DNA of 64,000 nt from Aquanectria penicillioides (Eukaryota; Ascomycota; Sordariomycetes; Hypocreales; Nectriaceae), in NCBI GenBank assembly GCA_003415625.1, contig PYIU01000007.1, positions 3,038,001 through 3,102,000 of the forward strand, read 5' to 3'. The notes under the pieces are model-generated. The model was not told the DNA's origin, made no database searches, and worked only from the letters and a program-made list of their open reading frames with translations. The position numbers and the translations under genes were made by a program. Positions 1 to 13,600 of this stretch are shown in pieces. Numbering within the stretch: position 1 is the stretch's first letter; each line of letters opens with the position of its first letter.

Positions 1-417
1 TCCATCCTTAGTCCTGTGACGAGCCCCAAGACTGAGGCTCCTCCTGCTCTTCCTACTCCTGCCCTGCCTTCCCCTCCTCGCAACCGCAACACGTGAGCAT
101 CGAACACTTGGCTGGATGGCAAAGTCTGACAGTTTGCAGTTCCCTCGAGGCCTACAAGGAGGACACTGGCAGCCGCAGCCAGTTCGTCGTTCCCCTTCCC
201 ACTGCTACTGGTCTCTCCAAGCCCGCTGGTACGTTTCTCCTTTAGCCACGATATGAACATAGTCTGACATCCCACAGGTCAGCTCCTCCGTGGTGCCACT
301 GACGACGAGGGTAAGGCCAAGGCCGCCGCCCTCCTTGTCGGTATCAAGCTCGATCTTGAGGCTGAGGTTCACTTGACTGCTCGTGTCAAGGGTGACCTCA
401 CTGTTGGTCTGTACTAG
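1..417 (+). CDS. 3' end of an unrecognised spliced gene (partial)
   Basis: Three exons can be joined in one frame: 1-92, 140-228 and 278-417 (stop TAG 415-417). The introns 93-139 and 229-277 start GTGAGC and GTACGT, and both have a CTGAC branch site just before a CAG acceptor. The visible product starts with a Pro/Ser/Thr-rich linker. It continues into a soluble-looking segment containing SLEAYKEDTGSRSQFVVPL and ends in an alternating, probably beta-strand segment with EAEVHLTARVKGDLTVGLY at the C-terminus. I do not recognise the family. The 5' part of the gene lies outside the window. Confidence 0.7.
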
Positions 418-1297
418 ATGTATGATGATTGATGTCGGGATGGTTCGGGACGGTATGCGGGTTATGATTGGTAAAAACACACACACATACATTCCTTTAC
501 ATATACAACCATAGCTTTCGAGCTATTGTGATTGGCGGCGAGCTCGGCTCATAAATATAACTGCCGAACCTTTAACTTGAGCCTCGATATGTGACCCTTT
601 GCTTAGAAAAGCCTGAAATTGAATCCGTCTCGATAGACGGCAGTTCTCAAGCACCCTGAACTTACGATGTAGTGTGCATTTATTACTGAACGATGGACCT
701 TGATTTAATAGTCAACCCATAGTTGGACGAGAGCTATCGAGTACTGGAAGTTTTCATTGTATATAATTTAAAGGAGAGTGTTGATGACAATGGCAATTAG
801 GAGCTATCGGGCTTGTGCTACAACGGTCATAGACTGAAAAGGCTAGTTTGGCTTCCCGCCACCATGCTTGGTATTATCCATCCCAGCAGGTTTGACTCCG
901 CTGATAGAGTCCTAGAGAGTAGGTATCGTGAAAATCTTCCGGCCGACGGTGACCCGCACTATCGAGACATGTCACTATCTCTCGGATGCACCATAAGATC
1001 TTGCAGTGGAGTTTGGAGTTTCAATCTCGTAATCATCAAGGGGAGTGAGTTAGCCGAAATTGGCCGATGATGGCCGACACATATGTCATCGGCCGACTCG
1101 ACCAGGCCTATCTATCATGTGTTGATTTGATTTGGTTTGGGAACCATTGGAATTGACATGCTACAAAGCCAATCACCATATAACTCTATTAATTATCTTG
1201 TGGTGGCAAAGGGTTGAAAACTTTTAGCAAGATAACTGGTTGGGGGCATCTTGGTTCCGTCTCAATCACTCCCTACTGGACTCTAAATATAATCAAA
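418..1297. other. Intergenic region, 3' flank of first gene and promoter of the monooxygenase
   Basis: No convincing gene. An 85-codon frame at 813-1070 has no family features and no splice partners. The notable content is a cluster of GGCCGA motifs at 1050-1097, listed separately. Confidence 0.6.
1050..1097. promoter_or_regulatory. Cluster of GGCCGA motifs upstream of the monooxygenase
   Basis: Within 48 bp lie AGCCGA, TTGGCCGATGATGGCCGAC and ATCGGCCGAC, 200-250 bp upstream of the start codon. CGG/CCG half-sites are typical of Zn2Cys6 regulator targets. Related motifs occur upstream of the SDR (29393-29425) and the Dabb gene (30572-30579, 30702-30710). That they are binding sites is inference. 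Confidence 0.4.
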
Positions 1298-3061
1298 ATG
1301 AACGGATTCGAAAACGCCTCATTTGAATTGGAGGGCAAGGCCGTCGATGATGCTCAGCAGATTCGGGTGTTCATTATCGGTGCTGGTGTATCTGGCATTG
1401 CCCTCTACGTCAGACTACTGCAATATGTACCCAGCGCCAAGATCATCATTGTCGAAAAAAACCCCGGCCTAGGTGGAACATGGCTGGAGAACCAGTACCC
1501 TGGTGTGGCCTGTGATATTCCTAGCCATGTGTATCAATACTCCTTTGAGCCAAACACCCGTTGGTCTAAGCTTTTTTCCCCTGGTGGGGAGATTTTGGAC
1601 TACGTCAAGCGAGTTGCAAAGAAGTATCGAGTTGATGAAAAGATCAAGTACAACACCAAGGTCATCAGTGCAGAGTGGACTGAAAATAAGGGTGTATGGG
1701 CTATCAAGACCGAAGCTGCCGGCCCTGATGGATCAAGAGTACAAACCACTGAGGCCGAAGTCGTCATTAGTGCCGTCGGTATTCTGAACAACTGGAAATG
1801 GCCGGAAGTCGATGGCCTGCACTCATTCGGAGGGAAGCTATTGCACTCTGCAAACTGGGATACCACTTGGTGAGTGCATTATCAGGGATCAAGCACCTAG
1901 CCACTAACTTAGCAAAGGGACTACACGGACAAGACCGTCGCCTTGTTAGGATGCGGATCCTCCGCTATCCAAATCCTTCCCCACTTGCAAAAGAAATGCC
2001 CCAAGGTGTACAATTTTATTCGGGGAGGTACCTGGATCACCCAACCGTTTGGGTCGACTCTCACCGAAAGTGTCCTCGCTAACAGCACGGAGCCGGGCAA
2101 CTACTCTTACACAAAGGAAGAAATCACTCGATTTGAAGAGGACCCGGAATACTACAAACGATTCAAAAAGGAAATGGAAAGCTTCATCAACAAGGATTTC
2201 CCGAGTCTGTTCCCAGGATCTATTGAGGAGCATGTTTCGAGCCAGAAGATCAGGGACAATATGAAGCAGAAGCTCATCTCCAAGCCTGGTTTGTATGAGA
2301 CACTTCAGCCAAGCTTTACCCCTGGTTGCCGCCGCTTGACGCCCGGCCCAGGATATCTTGAGGCCATAGTTCAAGATAACATTGAGCTCATCAAGAATCC
2401 TATCGCTCGGGTAACAAAGGAGGGGGTCATTACCCAAGATGGCCGGGAATGGAAGGTTGACGCCATTGCCTGCGCAACTGGCTTTGATTGCAGCCACAAG
2501 CCAAGATTTCCCATTGTCGGAAAGGGCGGAAAGTCGCTTGGTTCAAGATGGGAGACTCGGGCATCGGCCTATATGTCACACTCCATTCCTGACTTTCCAA
2601 ACTACTTTGTCGTCGGGGGCCCCAACTCGGCTACAGGCGGCGGCTCATTGCTGCTTATTCTCGAATCAGTCATGGGATATATCATCAAAGCCGTTCAAAA
2701 GATTAGCAGGGAACATATCAAGGCAATGGAGGTCAAGGAAGTAGCTCTGTCATCATGGGTGGCACACCTTGACAAATACTTTCCGAAGACGGTGCACGTC
2801 GACAACTGTACTAGTTGGTACAAAATCAACGGCAAAATCATCGGACTGTGGCCAGGTAGCAGTCTTCATGCCATGGAGGCTCTGATGAACCCCCGATGGG
2901 AGGATTACAACTATGAGAGGGTCAAGGATGAAGGTCGACTGGACTGGATCGGGAACGGGTGGACTTCTGAAGACGTCAAGAGAGGGAACCTTGGTTATTA
3001 TGTGGACTTCGTCGACATTCCACCTGTTCCATCAGATGATGTTCTTGCTAGGCAGCCGTAG
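1298..3061 (+). CDS. Baeyer-Villiger-type flavin monooxygenase
   Basis: Class B FAD/NADPH monooxygenase, expected to insert an oxygen atom next to a carbonyl or otherwise oxidise a small metabolite in the cytosol. Exons 1298-1869 and 1918-3061 are joined by a 48-bp GTGAGT...AAG intron, giving 571 aa. Residues about 24-29 hold the FAD Rossmann motif GAGVSG. The family fingerprint FxGxxxHxxxW(D) is present as FGGKLLHSANWD and is split by the intron, where exon 2 restores WDYTDKTVALLGCGSSA with the second GxGxxA site. The start was placed at 1298 because TCAAAATGAA is a good fungal context; 28 in-frame codons upstream are probably untranslated. Length and motifs fit fungal secondary-metabolism enzymes of the StcW type. 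The substrate cannot be told. The gene is convergent with the SDR across the retroelement block. Confidence 0.88.
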
Positions 3062-3169
3062 ATGCTTAGGATTCTTCTAATACATCGCACCAGTCATTTC
3101 TTGCAATTTCGCCTACCTTGTGTTTCTCCTCGTAAGTTGGATATATCAAATTCATAATGTATTACTAAA

Positions 3170-3173
3170 GTAC
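3170..3173. repeat. Left target-site duplication (GTAC) of the outer retrotransposon
   Basis: GTAC directly precedes the first LTR (TGAGTTGGGG) and is repeated at 28004-28007 directly after the last LTR (CACCAATACA). Confidence 0.75.
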
Positions 3174-3557
3174 TGAGTTGGGGTCTAGGGTAATGTAGAT
3201 CAATCTGTCATTAGGTTGGTCAGGAAGATAAAAGGGACCTTAGAGATATAGGAAATAAATAGGCAGTTTTTCTTTAACTAATTTTTATTTTTAAAATTTT
3301 AAATTCCTTGCATTTAGACCCTATTAAAGTTCCAGTATAGCCCCTTATAATATTACTTTATTTATAACTTTTTGCCCTATTTTCTTTCTTTCTTTTCTTT
3401 AAGGGACACTCTAAAGCATTTAATTAAATGCTTTAATACTCTTTTAAGTTATTTATAGCTACTTAAAAAGGCTATTTAGTCTTTAATTAAATCTATTTAC
3501 TTTATACCCTTTTAAGTAAAATATATATTTTAGCTAATATCCCTATCTATTAATATA
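3174..3557 (+). repeat. LTR 1 (5' LTR of the outer element), 384 bp
   Basis: Starts TGAGTTGGGGTCTAGGG and ends TATTAATATA, the RIP-altered form of the CACCAATACA end seen in LTR 4. The first 75 bp are little mutated, the rest heavily. It contains the 16-bp palindrome GCATTTAATTAAATGC at 3416-3431. It is followed by TTTAAAGGTTATAG, which is shared with LTR 2, so both are 5' LTRs. Confidence 0.85.
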
Positions 3558-6500
3558 TTTAAAGGTTATAGTAAGGAAAAGCCTTTAAATTATTTAAAAA
3601 GATACTAAAGTATTTAATTAAACTCTTTAATAATACTTTTAAACTATTATTAAAAACCTAAAGAAATAGTAGATAATTAATTATAAAGATTTAAGAATTT
3701 TTAAATATTAAAAAACCTATTACTTCTATAAAAATAGGGAGCGCTAGAATTAAAAATAATACTAAAGGTAAGTAAAGATACTAATATAAATTTATATTTT
3801 AGAAAAAGAAAATCTATTACTATAATTAAGGTAAATATATAGAAAGATTTAATAATTTAATATAATGCTAATATATTAATATAAAGGTATATAAGGCAAA
3901 ATAATAGTATAAATAATATATAAGCATTTAATTAAATACTTTTAAATATTAAAGTATATTTAAGACTGCTAAAAGCTTAGTTTATAGACTAAAAAAGGAA
4001 AAAAAAGAAAAAGAAGAAGATTATTTAATCTTTAATTAATTATAGAAAATAGAAAATTTTTATTATTTTTATTAATCTTTAAACTTTAGCTAAAGGGTAT
4101 ATATATATATTTATTATTATTTTAATTAATTATTTTATTTATTATTATTAACTTTAAAAAGCTAATTTAAATTTATTAAAATAAAGCCTTATTAAATATA
4201 ATATTACTATTTTTTTTTTTTACTTTTTTTAATTATTTTAATATATATTTTAATTTATTTTATTATTTTATTCTTTTATTATATATATATATTATTTTAT
4301 TGCAATTTATAACCCTAAAAGTTAGGCAGCTAGTCTATACTCCTTTATATATATATACTAAAACACTTATTATAAAAATTCTAATAATTATAATTTATTA
4401 ATACCCTTAAATAAAAAAATAAAGGAAATATTTAATTAAATGCAATTAAACCCCTTAAGCCTTATTAAAAGCAAAAGGGATTAATATAATTAATAATCTT
4501 TAATTATTCTTTTTAAATTAATTAATACTATTAATATTAATATTCCTAAAGAGAATAAATTAAATATATTAGCTAAAATAATAAAAGTAACTATTATCTT
4601 TATTTAATTACTTAATATAATTTTTAATAAAAAGAATATTATATATTTCTTTAAATTATATAATAGATTTATAATTAGCTAAAGAATTATAAATAGTATA
4701 AAGGGTAAAGCTTTTATATACTATATAACCTTTAAAGTATTTTAAAATATTATAAACTTATTAAAAGGCAATAATTAGGCTATTATAAAATAAAACCTTT
4801 TAAAAACCTTTAAGTACTAAAATTTAAATTAATTAAATCTATTTAAAAATAAGCTTTAATAAATAAATATAACTTTAATTTAGTCTATAAAGTATAGAAT
4901 TATTCTTTAATAGCTTATAAAGTATACTTAATTTAGTAAAAGAGTAAATTCTATTAATTAAAAGGCTTCTATAGTATAAGCTTAAGCTATTTATAATGCT
5001 ATATTAAAAAATATTATTATTAATATTTATTAATAAAAAGGGAAATATTTAAATACCTTAAGAATAATAAGGTATAAAAAGATAATTAAGCTAATTAAAA
5101 ACTTCCTTAATGCTAAAAAAGGAATTTAAATCTTTTAGATAGAAAGGAAAAATAATAACTTTAGATATTTTAGGAAAACTAAAAAACCTTTTGCTTATTA
5201 AAATTAGCTTTAATATTAAGAGCTTAAGTTCCTTAACCCTATTTAAAGCTTAAAAGGGAAGTTAAGTCTTTTTACTAAAGAAATAAAAAAGCTATAAATT
5301 AATATAGCCTAAAATATTATAAATAAATTATAGAAATTAAAAAGAATTATATATTAAGAGATTAATTAATTAAAAATAGAATTATTATTATTAGTTAAAA
5401 ACAATCTTAATTAAATAAAAGAATTTAATTATATATATCTTTATTATAACTTCTATATTAATATAAATTATAATAGGGATTTAAAGTGCTTCTATTATAT
5501 AAAAGTAAGGCATTTTTTAAACTATTGCCTATTTCTTATAGAAAATAGAAAAAGGGGATTTATAGACTATAATAGTAATGCTGGCTTTATTTAAATAGGG
5601 CAATAGAAACTCTTACTGCCCTTAAAACTAATATATAAGCTTATTATTAATAAAGAAGTAAAAAAAATAGTTATTTTATAGATCTTAAAATTCCTTACCT
5701 TTAAGATTTATAGCTAAGCTAAGGTTATAATAGTAGATAAGCTAAATGCATAAAAATAATAGATTGCTAAAAAAAAAAAGCATTTAATTAAAGACTTCTT
5801 TAGATATATTAATTAACTAAAGTATAGCTCCTTAATGCTTAATAGAAATTCCTTTAAAGAGACCTAAAAACCTAAAATTAATTGCATTTTTATTAATAAT
5901 TAAGCTATAAAATCGATTAATAACCCTTTTATTGCTAATATTATATTAGAAACTAATACTATAAAATATATAAAAGTAAAATTAAAAGAGGAATTAATTA
6001 ATTAAAAAGAGAAAAAGGAAACTTAATCTTTTATTTAGGTTATAAATAAAGAACTTATTAAAAATAAAGAGATTATTAATATTATCCTTAAAAAAAAGAA
6101 TTAAAATACTTTTAATTAAATGCTTAAGGTTATTTAAATAAGGAAATAAGTTTATAAAAAGGTAGTAAAATTAAAAGTTTAAATAACTATTAAAGATTTA
6201 ATTACCTTTAACCCTTCCTTAAGTAATAATATTTTAGAGATAGTTTTTAATTATATAAAGGGAATAAAAGAAGTTAAATAGGTAAAACTTAAACCCTTAT
6301 TTAAAAAGAAATAGATTTAATAAGCTATTAATTTAATTATAATTAATAATCTAAAAGTAATATTCTTAAAGGAGTACTTTAATTATATTATTAAGTAATA
6401 TAGTATTAATAGTATATTAATTAAAAAGGAATTTAAACCTTATTATATACTATTGCCTAAAGAATACTTTATTAAGGATTAGGGAAGTATTAATAAAGTT

Positions 6501-9500
6501 AATATTAGCTATATAATAATTAAAAAGGGAAAAGTTATATTTAATTAAATATATTTAATAGTCTATATAAATATTTTAAATTAATAGCATTAAAGAACTT
6601 TAGCTTAATACTAAAAACTACTAAAAATTTAAGTAAAGTTAAGTAATCTTAATAAAATAACTTAAAAAGCTTTAATAGATTTTAGGTTAAAAGGAAATAT
6701 TATCTTTAATAAAATAGTATAAAAATATAAGCTAAAAGTAAAGCCTATAGAAACTTCTATTATATTCTATTTTAATAATTAAATCTAAATATATAAAGAA
6801 GTAAATATTAAGCTATTTTTTAAAAATATTTAAATAGTATAAAGATTCTATATTGCTTTAAAAGAATATATTTTTATTTCTTTTATTTTAGAAATGCCCT
6901 TTATTAAGGCTACTAAAGTTATATTTAATTATATATCTTTAAAAGAAGAAATGCTTTTATAATATTAATTTAGCTTAATTAAAATTATTATATTTATTAT
7001 TAAAAATATTAAATAGAATGCCTTAAGGAATATAGAGACTACTTAAGGCAATTAAAGATAAATTCCTAAAGTTCTTTTAAACTAATAGAATTATAAAGTC
7101 TAAAAGAAAATAATAATAAGCAATTAATTAAATAATTAAATAAAATATTAATAAAAGCAATAATTTAATTAATAGTTAAAAATTAATTAAAGATTAACTA
7201 TATAAAAGTAATAAAAATAAAAAAGAAGCTATAATTAGCTATATATTAAAAAGAAAAAATAGCATTTATTAATATAATATATAAATAAAAAGCTAATAAA
7301 ATATATTTTAAAGATAATATTCTATTAAATAGATCTATCCTTAAAGGGGATCTATATTAAAAAGAGAAAAGATAGAAGAAAGTAAAGGGAGATTTTAAAA
7401 AGAAGTTTAAGTACTTAAAGCTTTTAATACTTAAGTTCTCTAAAATAGCTAAAGGATTAAGGCTATATAAAGAAAGACTTTAAAAAGTAATTAATTAAAT
7501 AGAAGGGATCCTTATTAATAAAGAAAGAAATATTCTTTTAGAAATTCTTTATAATAGAAAAGTAATATTTACTTAAAATTTTAAGGAGTATAGAAGACTG
7601 GACCCTAAAGTGGCCTCTCTATAGATTATTAAGATAATTAAATATAAAGCCTAATAAATAGGAAATATTTTAATCCTTAAAGAATTAAAAAAGAAAGTTA
7701 TTAAGTTACTAAAAACTTAAATAAAGAAAGGAATCTTTTAAGAGTTTTATACTGCCTATTAAAACCTATATATATTAATAGCAAAAAAGAATAATAGACT
7801 TTATTTAATTAATTTAGCTAAAAAATATAATATATATATAATATAAAATAGATTAATTCCTTTAGAAGCTAATAAATTTTTAATTAAATTTAAAATATAT
7901 AAAATTTTAACTCTTTTAGACTTCTTTTTAGGATATAATTAAATTTCTTTAGTAAAAAAAAGTTAGAATTTAATAACTTTTAATATACTATTAGGGCTTT
8001 TTAGGATATATATCTTATTATAAAAAGGAATTAATTTAATAGTATAATTCTTAAGGATTATAATTAAAATTCTCTTTAATCTATTATTAAAAATCTATTA
8101 AGCCTTTTTAAATAATATTGCTATTAAAGGACTAAAGATTAAGTATAATAAAAAGGAGATGCTCTTTAGTATATAGAAATTTATCTTAAAGCATTTAATT
8201 AATTTAAATAAAACTCTTTTAAATATTAAGCTATTTAAGTATATAATTTCTATAGAGAAGTTAAAGTTCTATTAGTATACTATAGTTATTATTAAATATT
8301 TATATAGTATAGCTAAAAGGCAATTAATAAAGGAAAAAGTAATTAAGATTAATAAGTAAAAAAGATACTATAATTTAAAGTAGATTAAAGCATTTCTAGA
8401 AATTATAGGCTATTATTAAATTTAAATTAAAAAATATACTTAAATTACTAGACCTTTTATTTAATTATTAAGAAAAAATGCTATATAAATATAGAATAAG
8501 GAATAAGCTAATGCTATAGTAGTTCTTAAAGAAAAGATAATCTTTACTTTTATTTTAGTAATATTAGATCTTTTTAAAGGATTTAAGGAAATTATCTTTA
8601 TAATTAATGCTAATAAAGAAGGCTAAAGTGCAATATTAATATAAATAATAAAAAGGAAAAGGCATTTAATAAAGTATAAATTTAGTCTTTAGACTTTTAT
8701 AAAATAAAGGTATAATGCTATTAAACTTAAATATAAAAGTATATTATATAGGATTAAATGCCTTTATAGCTATATATATAGATTGCTTTTTATTTTAAAA
8801 ATAAATTCTTAAGTTTTAGTCTATTAGCTTAATAGTAGGGCTAGTAATATCCTTAATGTAATAGTTATTTAATAGATTAATTATATTCTATTATTTAACT
8901 TTACTATTTAATATATTTCTAAAAATAAAAATAATATAGCTAATAGGCTATTTAAAAAAGGTTTAAAAGCATTTAATTAAATAAATTAAAAAGCTAAAAG
9001 TAATATTAAAGAGTTTATTAATGCTTATCTTAATATTATTAAAATTAAAAATAAATTAATAAAATTAAAAAAGAATTATAATAGACCCTTATTGCAATTA
9101 AGGGAATACTTACTTTTATTAAAAAGGCTAATAGGTATTACCCTATAGAATTACTAATGCTTATAGCTAAAGGCTAAAAAACACTTTATAAAAGATAGCT
9201 GCTTATAGATTAAGGCTAAAAAATAAAAAGGCAACTTAAGGTTAGTTATAAAAAAGGAAAATATTTAAAAGGATTTAATTAAATTATATTATATTAATAG
9301 AGAGTATTATAATTATAATGCTATTTATGCATTTCTCTCTAAAAGGTACTATTAATAAAGTATAAAAAGAAGTATTATAAAAGCTATTAAATAATGCCTA
9401 ATATATTAAATATATATTCCCTAAAGACTAATAGAAGCCTTTATATCTATTAAGCCTATTTATTTAATAATAAAGATTTATTTTAATAAATAGTATATAC

Positions 9501-10295
9501 TTTTTAATAAAGGATTTAAATTTATATTAAAAGCTAAATGCAATCTTTATAGATAGATAGAGGCTAAGCCAATCCTAAGATTAAATAATTACTATATTGT
9601 AAAATTCTTTAGAAAATTGCACTATTAATATAAAATACTAAAAAGAGTGATTATTAATAATAGAAAAGAGATTATAAAAGGGATTCCTAAAGATTTTAAT
9701 AGCTTTAATATAAAAGTTATTAATACTTTTATTTATAACCCTAAAGTAAATAGACTTATTAAAAGTAATTATATTACTATAATAAATTTCCTAAAGAAAA
9801 AGGGTAAAAAAGAAAGAAAATAAATAGATATTTTACTAATAGCTTTATTAACTAAAAAAGTAGCTATTTATACTTTATATAAAAGATTACCTTTTTATTT
9901 GCTTTATAAATAAAAGCTAGTTCTTTCTCTAAAAGTAAAAGTGCTTATATAGCATTTAATTAAATAAAATAATATAATTTCTATTAAGGATTTACTTAAG
10001 TAAAGGATTAGAATCCTAAAGTAAAAGCAAGAAAATATAAAAGAAGCTAAGCAATAAGTAATTGCATTCTAAAGGTTAATTGCTAATAGAGAGACTAAAA
10101 AGAATTAATATAGACTGTATAAAGAGCCTTTTGCTATTAAAGATTTAGTTCTTTAGTATAATATATAAAATCAAAAGGATATATTTTATATTATAAAGAT
10201 AAAGCTATATTAATTAAGCCCTTATAGAATTGCTAATATATTTAATAAAATAAAGAGTTATATCCTTAATACTATAGATAAAGTTAAGCTTTTTA
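3558..10295 (+). pseudogene. gag-pol remnant of the outer element (Ty3/gypsy order)
   Basis: No open frame survives, but conserved motifs can be followed through the stops. A gag CCHC knuckle lies at 5487-5528: TGC at 5487, CAT at 5511 and TGC at 5526 are in one frame with CX2CX4HX4C spacing, and the second Cys codon now reads Tyr. RT motif A reads LDFFLGYN from 7916. RT motif C reads AFLNNIAIKG from 8102, so both catalytic Asp codons have become Asn, a G-to-A change as RIP makes. An integrase-like stretch follows at about 9000-10240, with a C-terminal SPYRIANIFNK segment. Protease and gag borders cannot be placed. The coding copy ends at 10295, where the inner element was inserted. Confidence 0.75.
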
Positions 10296-10299
10296 GTAT
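10296..10299. repeat. Left target-site duplication (GTAT) of the inner retrotransposon
   Basis: GTAT precedes LTR 2 and is repeated at 22710-22713 after LTR 3. Joining the flanks gives TTTTTAGTATAATCTATAG, which matches the uninterrupted sequence TTTTAATATAACCTATAG inside the inner copy at about 17412-17430. Confidence 0.85.
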
Positions 10300-10682
10300 T
10301 AAGTTAGAGTCTAAAGTAATGTAAATCAATCTATCATTAGGTTAGTCAGAAAGATAAAAGGGACCTTAAAGACATAGGAAATAAACAGGCAGTTTTCTCT
10401 AATCAATTTTTATTTTTAAAATTCTAAATTCCTTACATTTAGACCCTATTAAAGTCCTAATGCAGCCCCTTATAATATTACTTTATTTATAACTTTCTAC
10501 CCTATTTTCTTTCTTTCTTTTCTTTAAGGGACACTCTAAAGCATTTAATTAAATGCTTTAATACTCTTTTAAGTTATTTGCAGCTACTTAAAAAGGCTAT
10601 TTAATCTTTAATTAAACCTACTTACCCTATACCCTTTTAGATAAAGTATATATTTTAGCTAGTATCTCTATTCACTAATACA
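10300..10682 (+). repeat. LTR 2 (5' LTR of the inner element), 383 bp
   Basis: Starts TAAGTTAGAGTCTAAAG (the TG end mutated to TA) and ends CACTAATACA. It is followed by TTTAAAGGTTATAG like LTR 1. Confidence 0.85.
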
Positions 10683-13600
10683 TTTAAAGGTTATAGTAGG
10701 GAGAAGCCTTTAAATTATTTAAAAAGACACTAAAGTATTTAATTAAACTCTTTAGTAATACTTTTAAGCTATTATTAAGAATCTAAAGAAATAATAGACA
10801 ATTAATTATAAAGATCTAGAAATTCCTAAATATTAAAAAACCTATTACTTCTATAAAAATAAAGGGCATTAGGATTAAAAATAATACTAAAAGTAAATAA
10901 AGATACTAATATAAGTTTGCATTTTAAAAAAAGAAAACCTATTACTATAATTAAAGCAAATATATAGAAAAATTCAATAATTTAATATAGTGCTAATATA
11001 TTAGTATAAAGGTATATAAGGTAAAATAATAGTATAAATAATGTATAAGCATTTAATTAAATACTTTTAAATATTAAAGTATACTTAAGACCGCTAAAAG
11101 CTTAATTTATAAATTAAAAAAGGAAAAAGAAAAGAAAGAAGAAAATTACTTAACCTTTAATTAATTATAGGGGATAGGAAATTTTTATTATCTTTACTAG
11201 TCTCTAGACTTTAGCTAAAGGGCATATATATACACTTATTACTATTTTAATTAGCTACTTTATCTATTATTACTAACTCTAAAAAGCTAGTTTAAATTCA
11301 TTAAGATAAAGCCTTACTAAATATAATACTACTATTCCTTTTCTTTACTTTTCTTAATTATTTTAGTATATATCTTAATTTATTTTATTATTTTATTCTT
11401 TTATTATATATATATATTATTTTATTGCAATTTATAACCCTAAAAGTTAGGCAGCTGGCCTATACTCCCCTATATATATATATTAAAATACTTATTATAG
11501 AAATCCTAATAACTACAATTTATTAATACCCTTAAATAAAAAAACAAAAAGAATATTTAATTAAATGCAATTAAACCCCTTAAGCTCTATTAAAAGTAAA
11601 GAGGGTTAATATAATTAATAATCTTTAACTATCCTTTTTAAATTAATTAATACTATTAATACTAATATTCCTAAAAAGAATAAACTAAATATATTAGCTA
11701 AAATAATAGAAGTAACTATTATCTCTATTTAATTGCTTAATATAATTTTTAATAGAAAAAATATTATATATTTCCTTAAATTATATAATAGATTTATAAT
11801 TAGCTAAAGAATTGCAAATAGTATAAAAGGCAAAGCTTTTATATACTATATAATTTTTAAAGTATCTTAAGATATTATAAACTTATTAAAAGGCAATAAT
11901 TAGCCTACTATAAAGCAGAACCTTTTAGAAACCTTTAAGTACTAGAATTTAAATCAATTAGATCCACCTAAAAACAAGCTCTAGCAAATAAATATAACTT
12001 TAATCCAGTCTATAGAGTATAGAGTTATCCTTTAGTGGCTTATAAAGCATACTTAACTTAATAAAAGAGTAGATTCTATTAGCTAAAAGGCTTTTATAGT
12101 ATAGGCTTAAGCTATTTATAATGCTATACTAAAAAACATTATTATTAATATCTACTAATAGAAAGGGAAATATTTAAATACCTTAAGAATAATAAGGTAT
12201 AAAAAGATAATTAAGCTAATTAAGAACTTCCTTAATGCTAAAAAAGGAATTTAAATCTTTTAGATAGAAAGAAAGGATAATAACTTTAGATATTTTAGGA
12301 AAACTAAAAAACCTTTTGCTTATTAAAATTAACTTTAGCATTAAGAGCTTAAGTTTCTTAACTCTATTTAAAGCTTAAAAGGGAAGTTAAGTCTTTTTAC
12401 TAAAAGAATAAAGAAGCTATAAATTAATATAGCTTAAAACATTATAAATAAATTATAGAAATTAAAGAGAATTATATACTAAAAGATTAATTAATTAAAA
12501 ATAAAATTATTATTATTAATTAGGAATAACTTTAATTAAATAAAAGAATCTAATTATATATATCTCTATTATAACTTCTATATTAATGCAAGTTATAATA
12601 GGGATCTAAAATGCTTCTATTATATAGAAGTAAGGCATTTTCTAAACTATTGCCTACTTTTTATAAAAAATAAAAGAAAAGGATTTGCAGACTATAATAG
12701 TAATGCTAGCTTCATTTAGATAAAGTAATAGAAACTCTTACTACCCTTAAAACTAATATATAAGCTTACTATTAAAGGAGAAATAAAAAAAATAGTTATT
12801 TTATAGATCTTAAAATTCCTTACCTTTAAGATTTATAGCTAAGCTAAGGTTATAATAGTAGATAAGCTAAATGCATAGAAATAGTAGATTGCTAAAAAAA
12901 AGAAATATTTAATTAAAGACTTCTTTAGGTATATTAATTAACTAAAGTATAGCTCTTTAATGCTTAATAAAAATTCCCTTAAGAAGATTTAAGAACCTAA
13001 AGTTAATTGCATTTTTATTAATAATTAAGCTATAGAATTAATTAATAACCCTTTTATTACTAATATTATATTAAAAACTAATACTATAAAATGCATAAAA
13101 GTAAAATTAAAAGAGGAATTAGCTAATTAAGAAAAGAAAAAGGGAATTTAATCTTCTATTTAAGTTATAAATAAAGAATTTATTAAGGATAGAGAGATTG
13201 CTAATATTATTCTTAAAGAAAAGGATTAAAATGCTTTTAATTAAATGCTTAAGATTATTTAAATAAAAAGATAAGTTTATAAAAAGGTAATAAAATTAAA
13301 ACTTTAAATAACTATTAAGGACTTAATTACTTTTAACCCTCCTTTAAGTAATAATATCTTAAAGATAGTTTTTAATTATATAAAGGGAATAAAAGAAATT
13401 AAATAAATAAAACTTAAACTTTTATTAAGAAAAAGATAGATTTAGCAAGCTACTAATTTAATTATAATTAATAATCTAAAAGCAATATTTTTAAAGAAGT
13501 ACTTTAATTATATTATTAAGTAGTATAGTATTAATAGTATATTAATTAAGAAGGAATTTAAACTTTATTATATACTATTGCCTAAAGAATATTTTATTAA

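Noticed and set aside
813..1070. 85-codon frame upstream of the monooxygenase
   Set aside because: No family features, poor start context, and it overlaps the promoter motif region.
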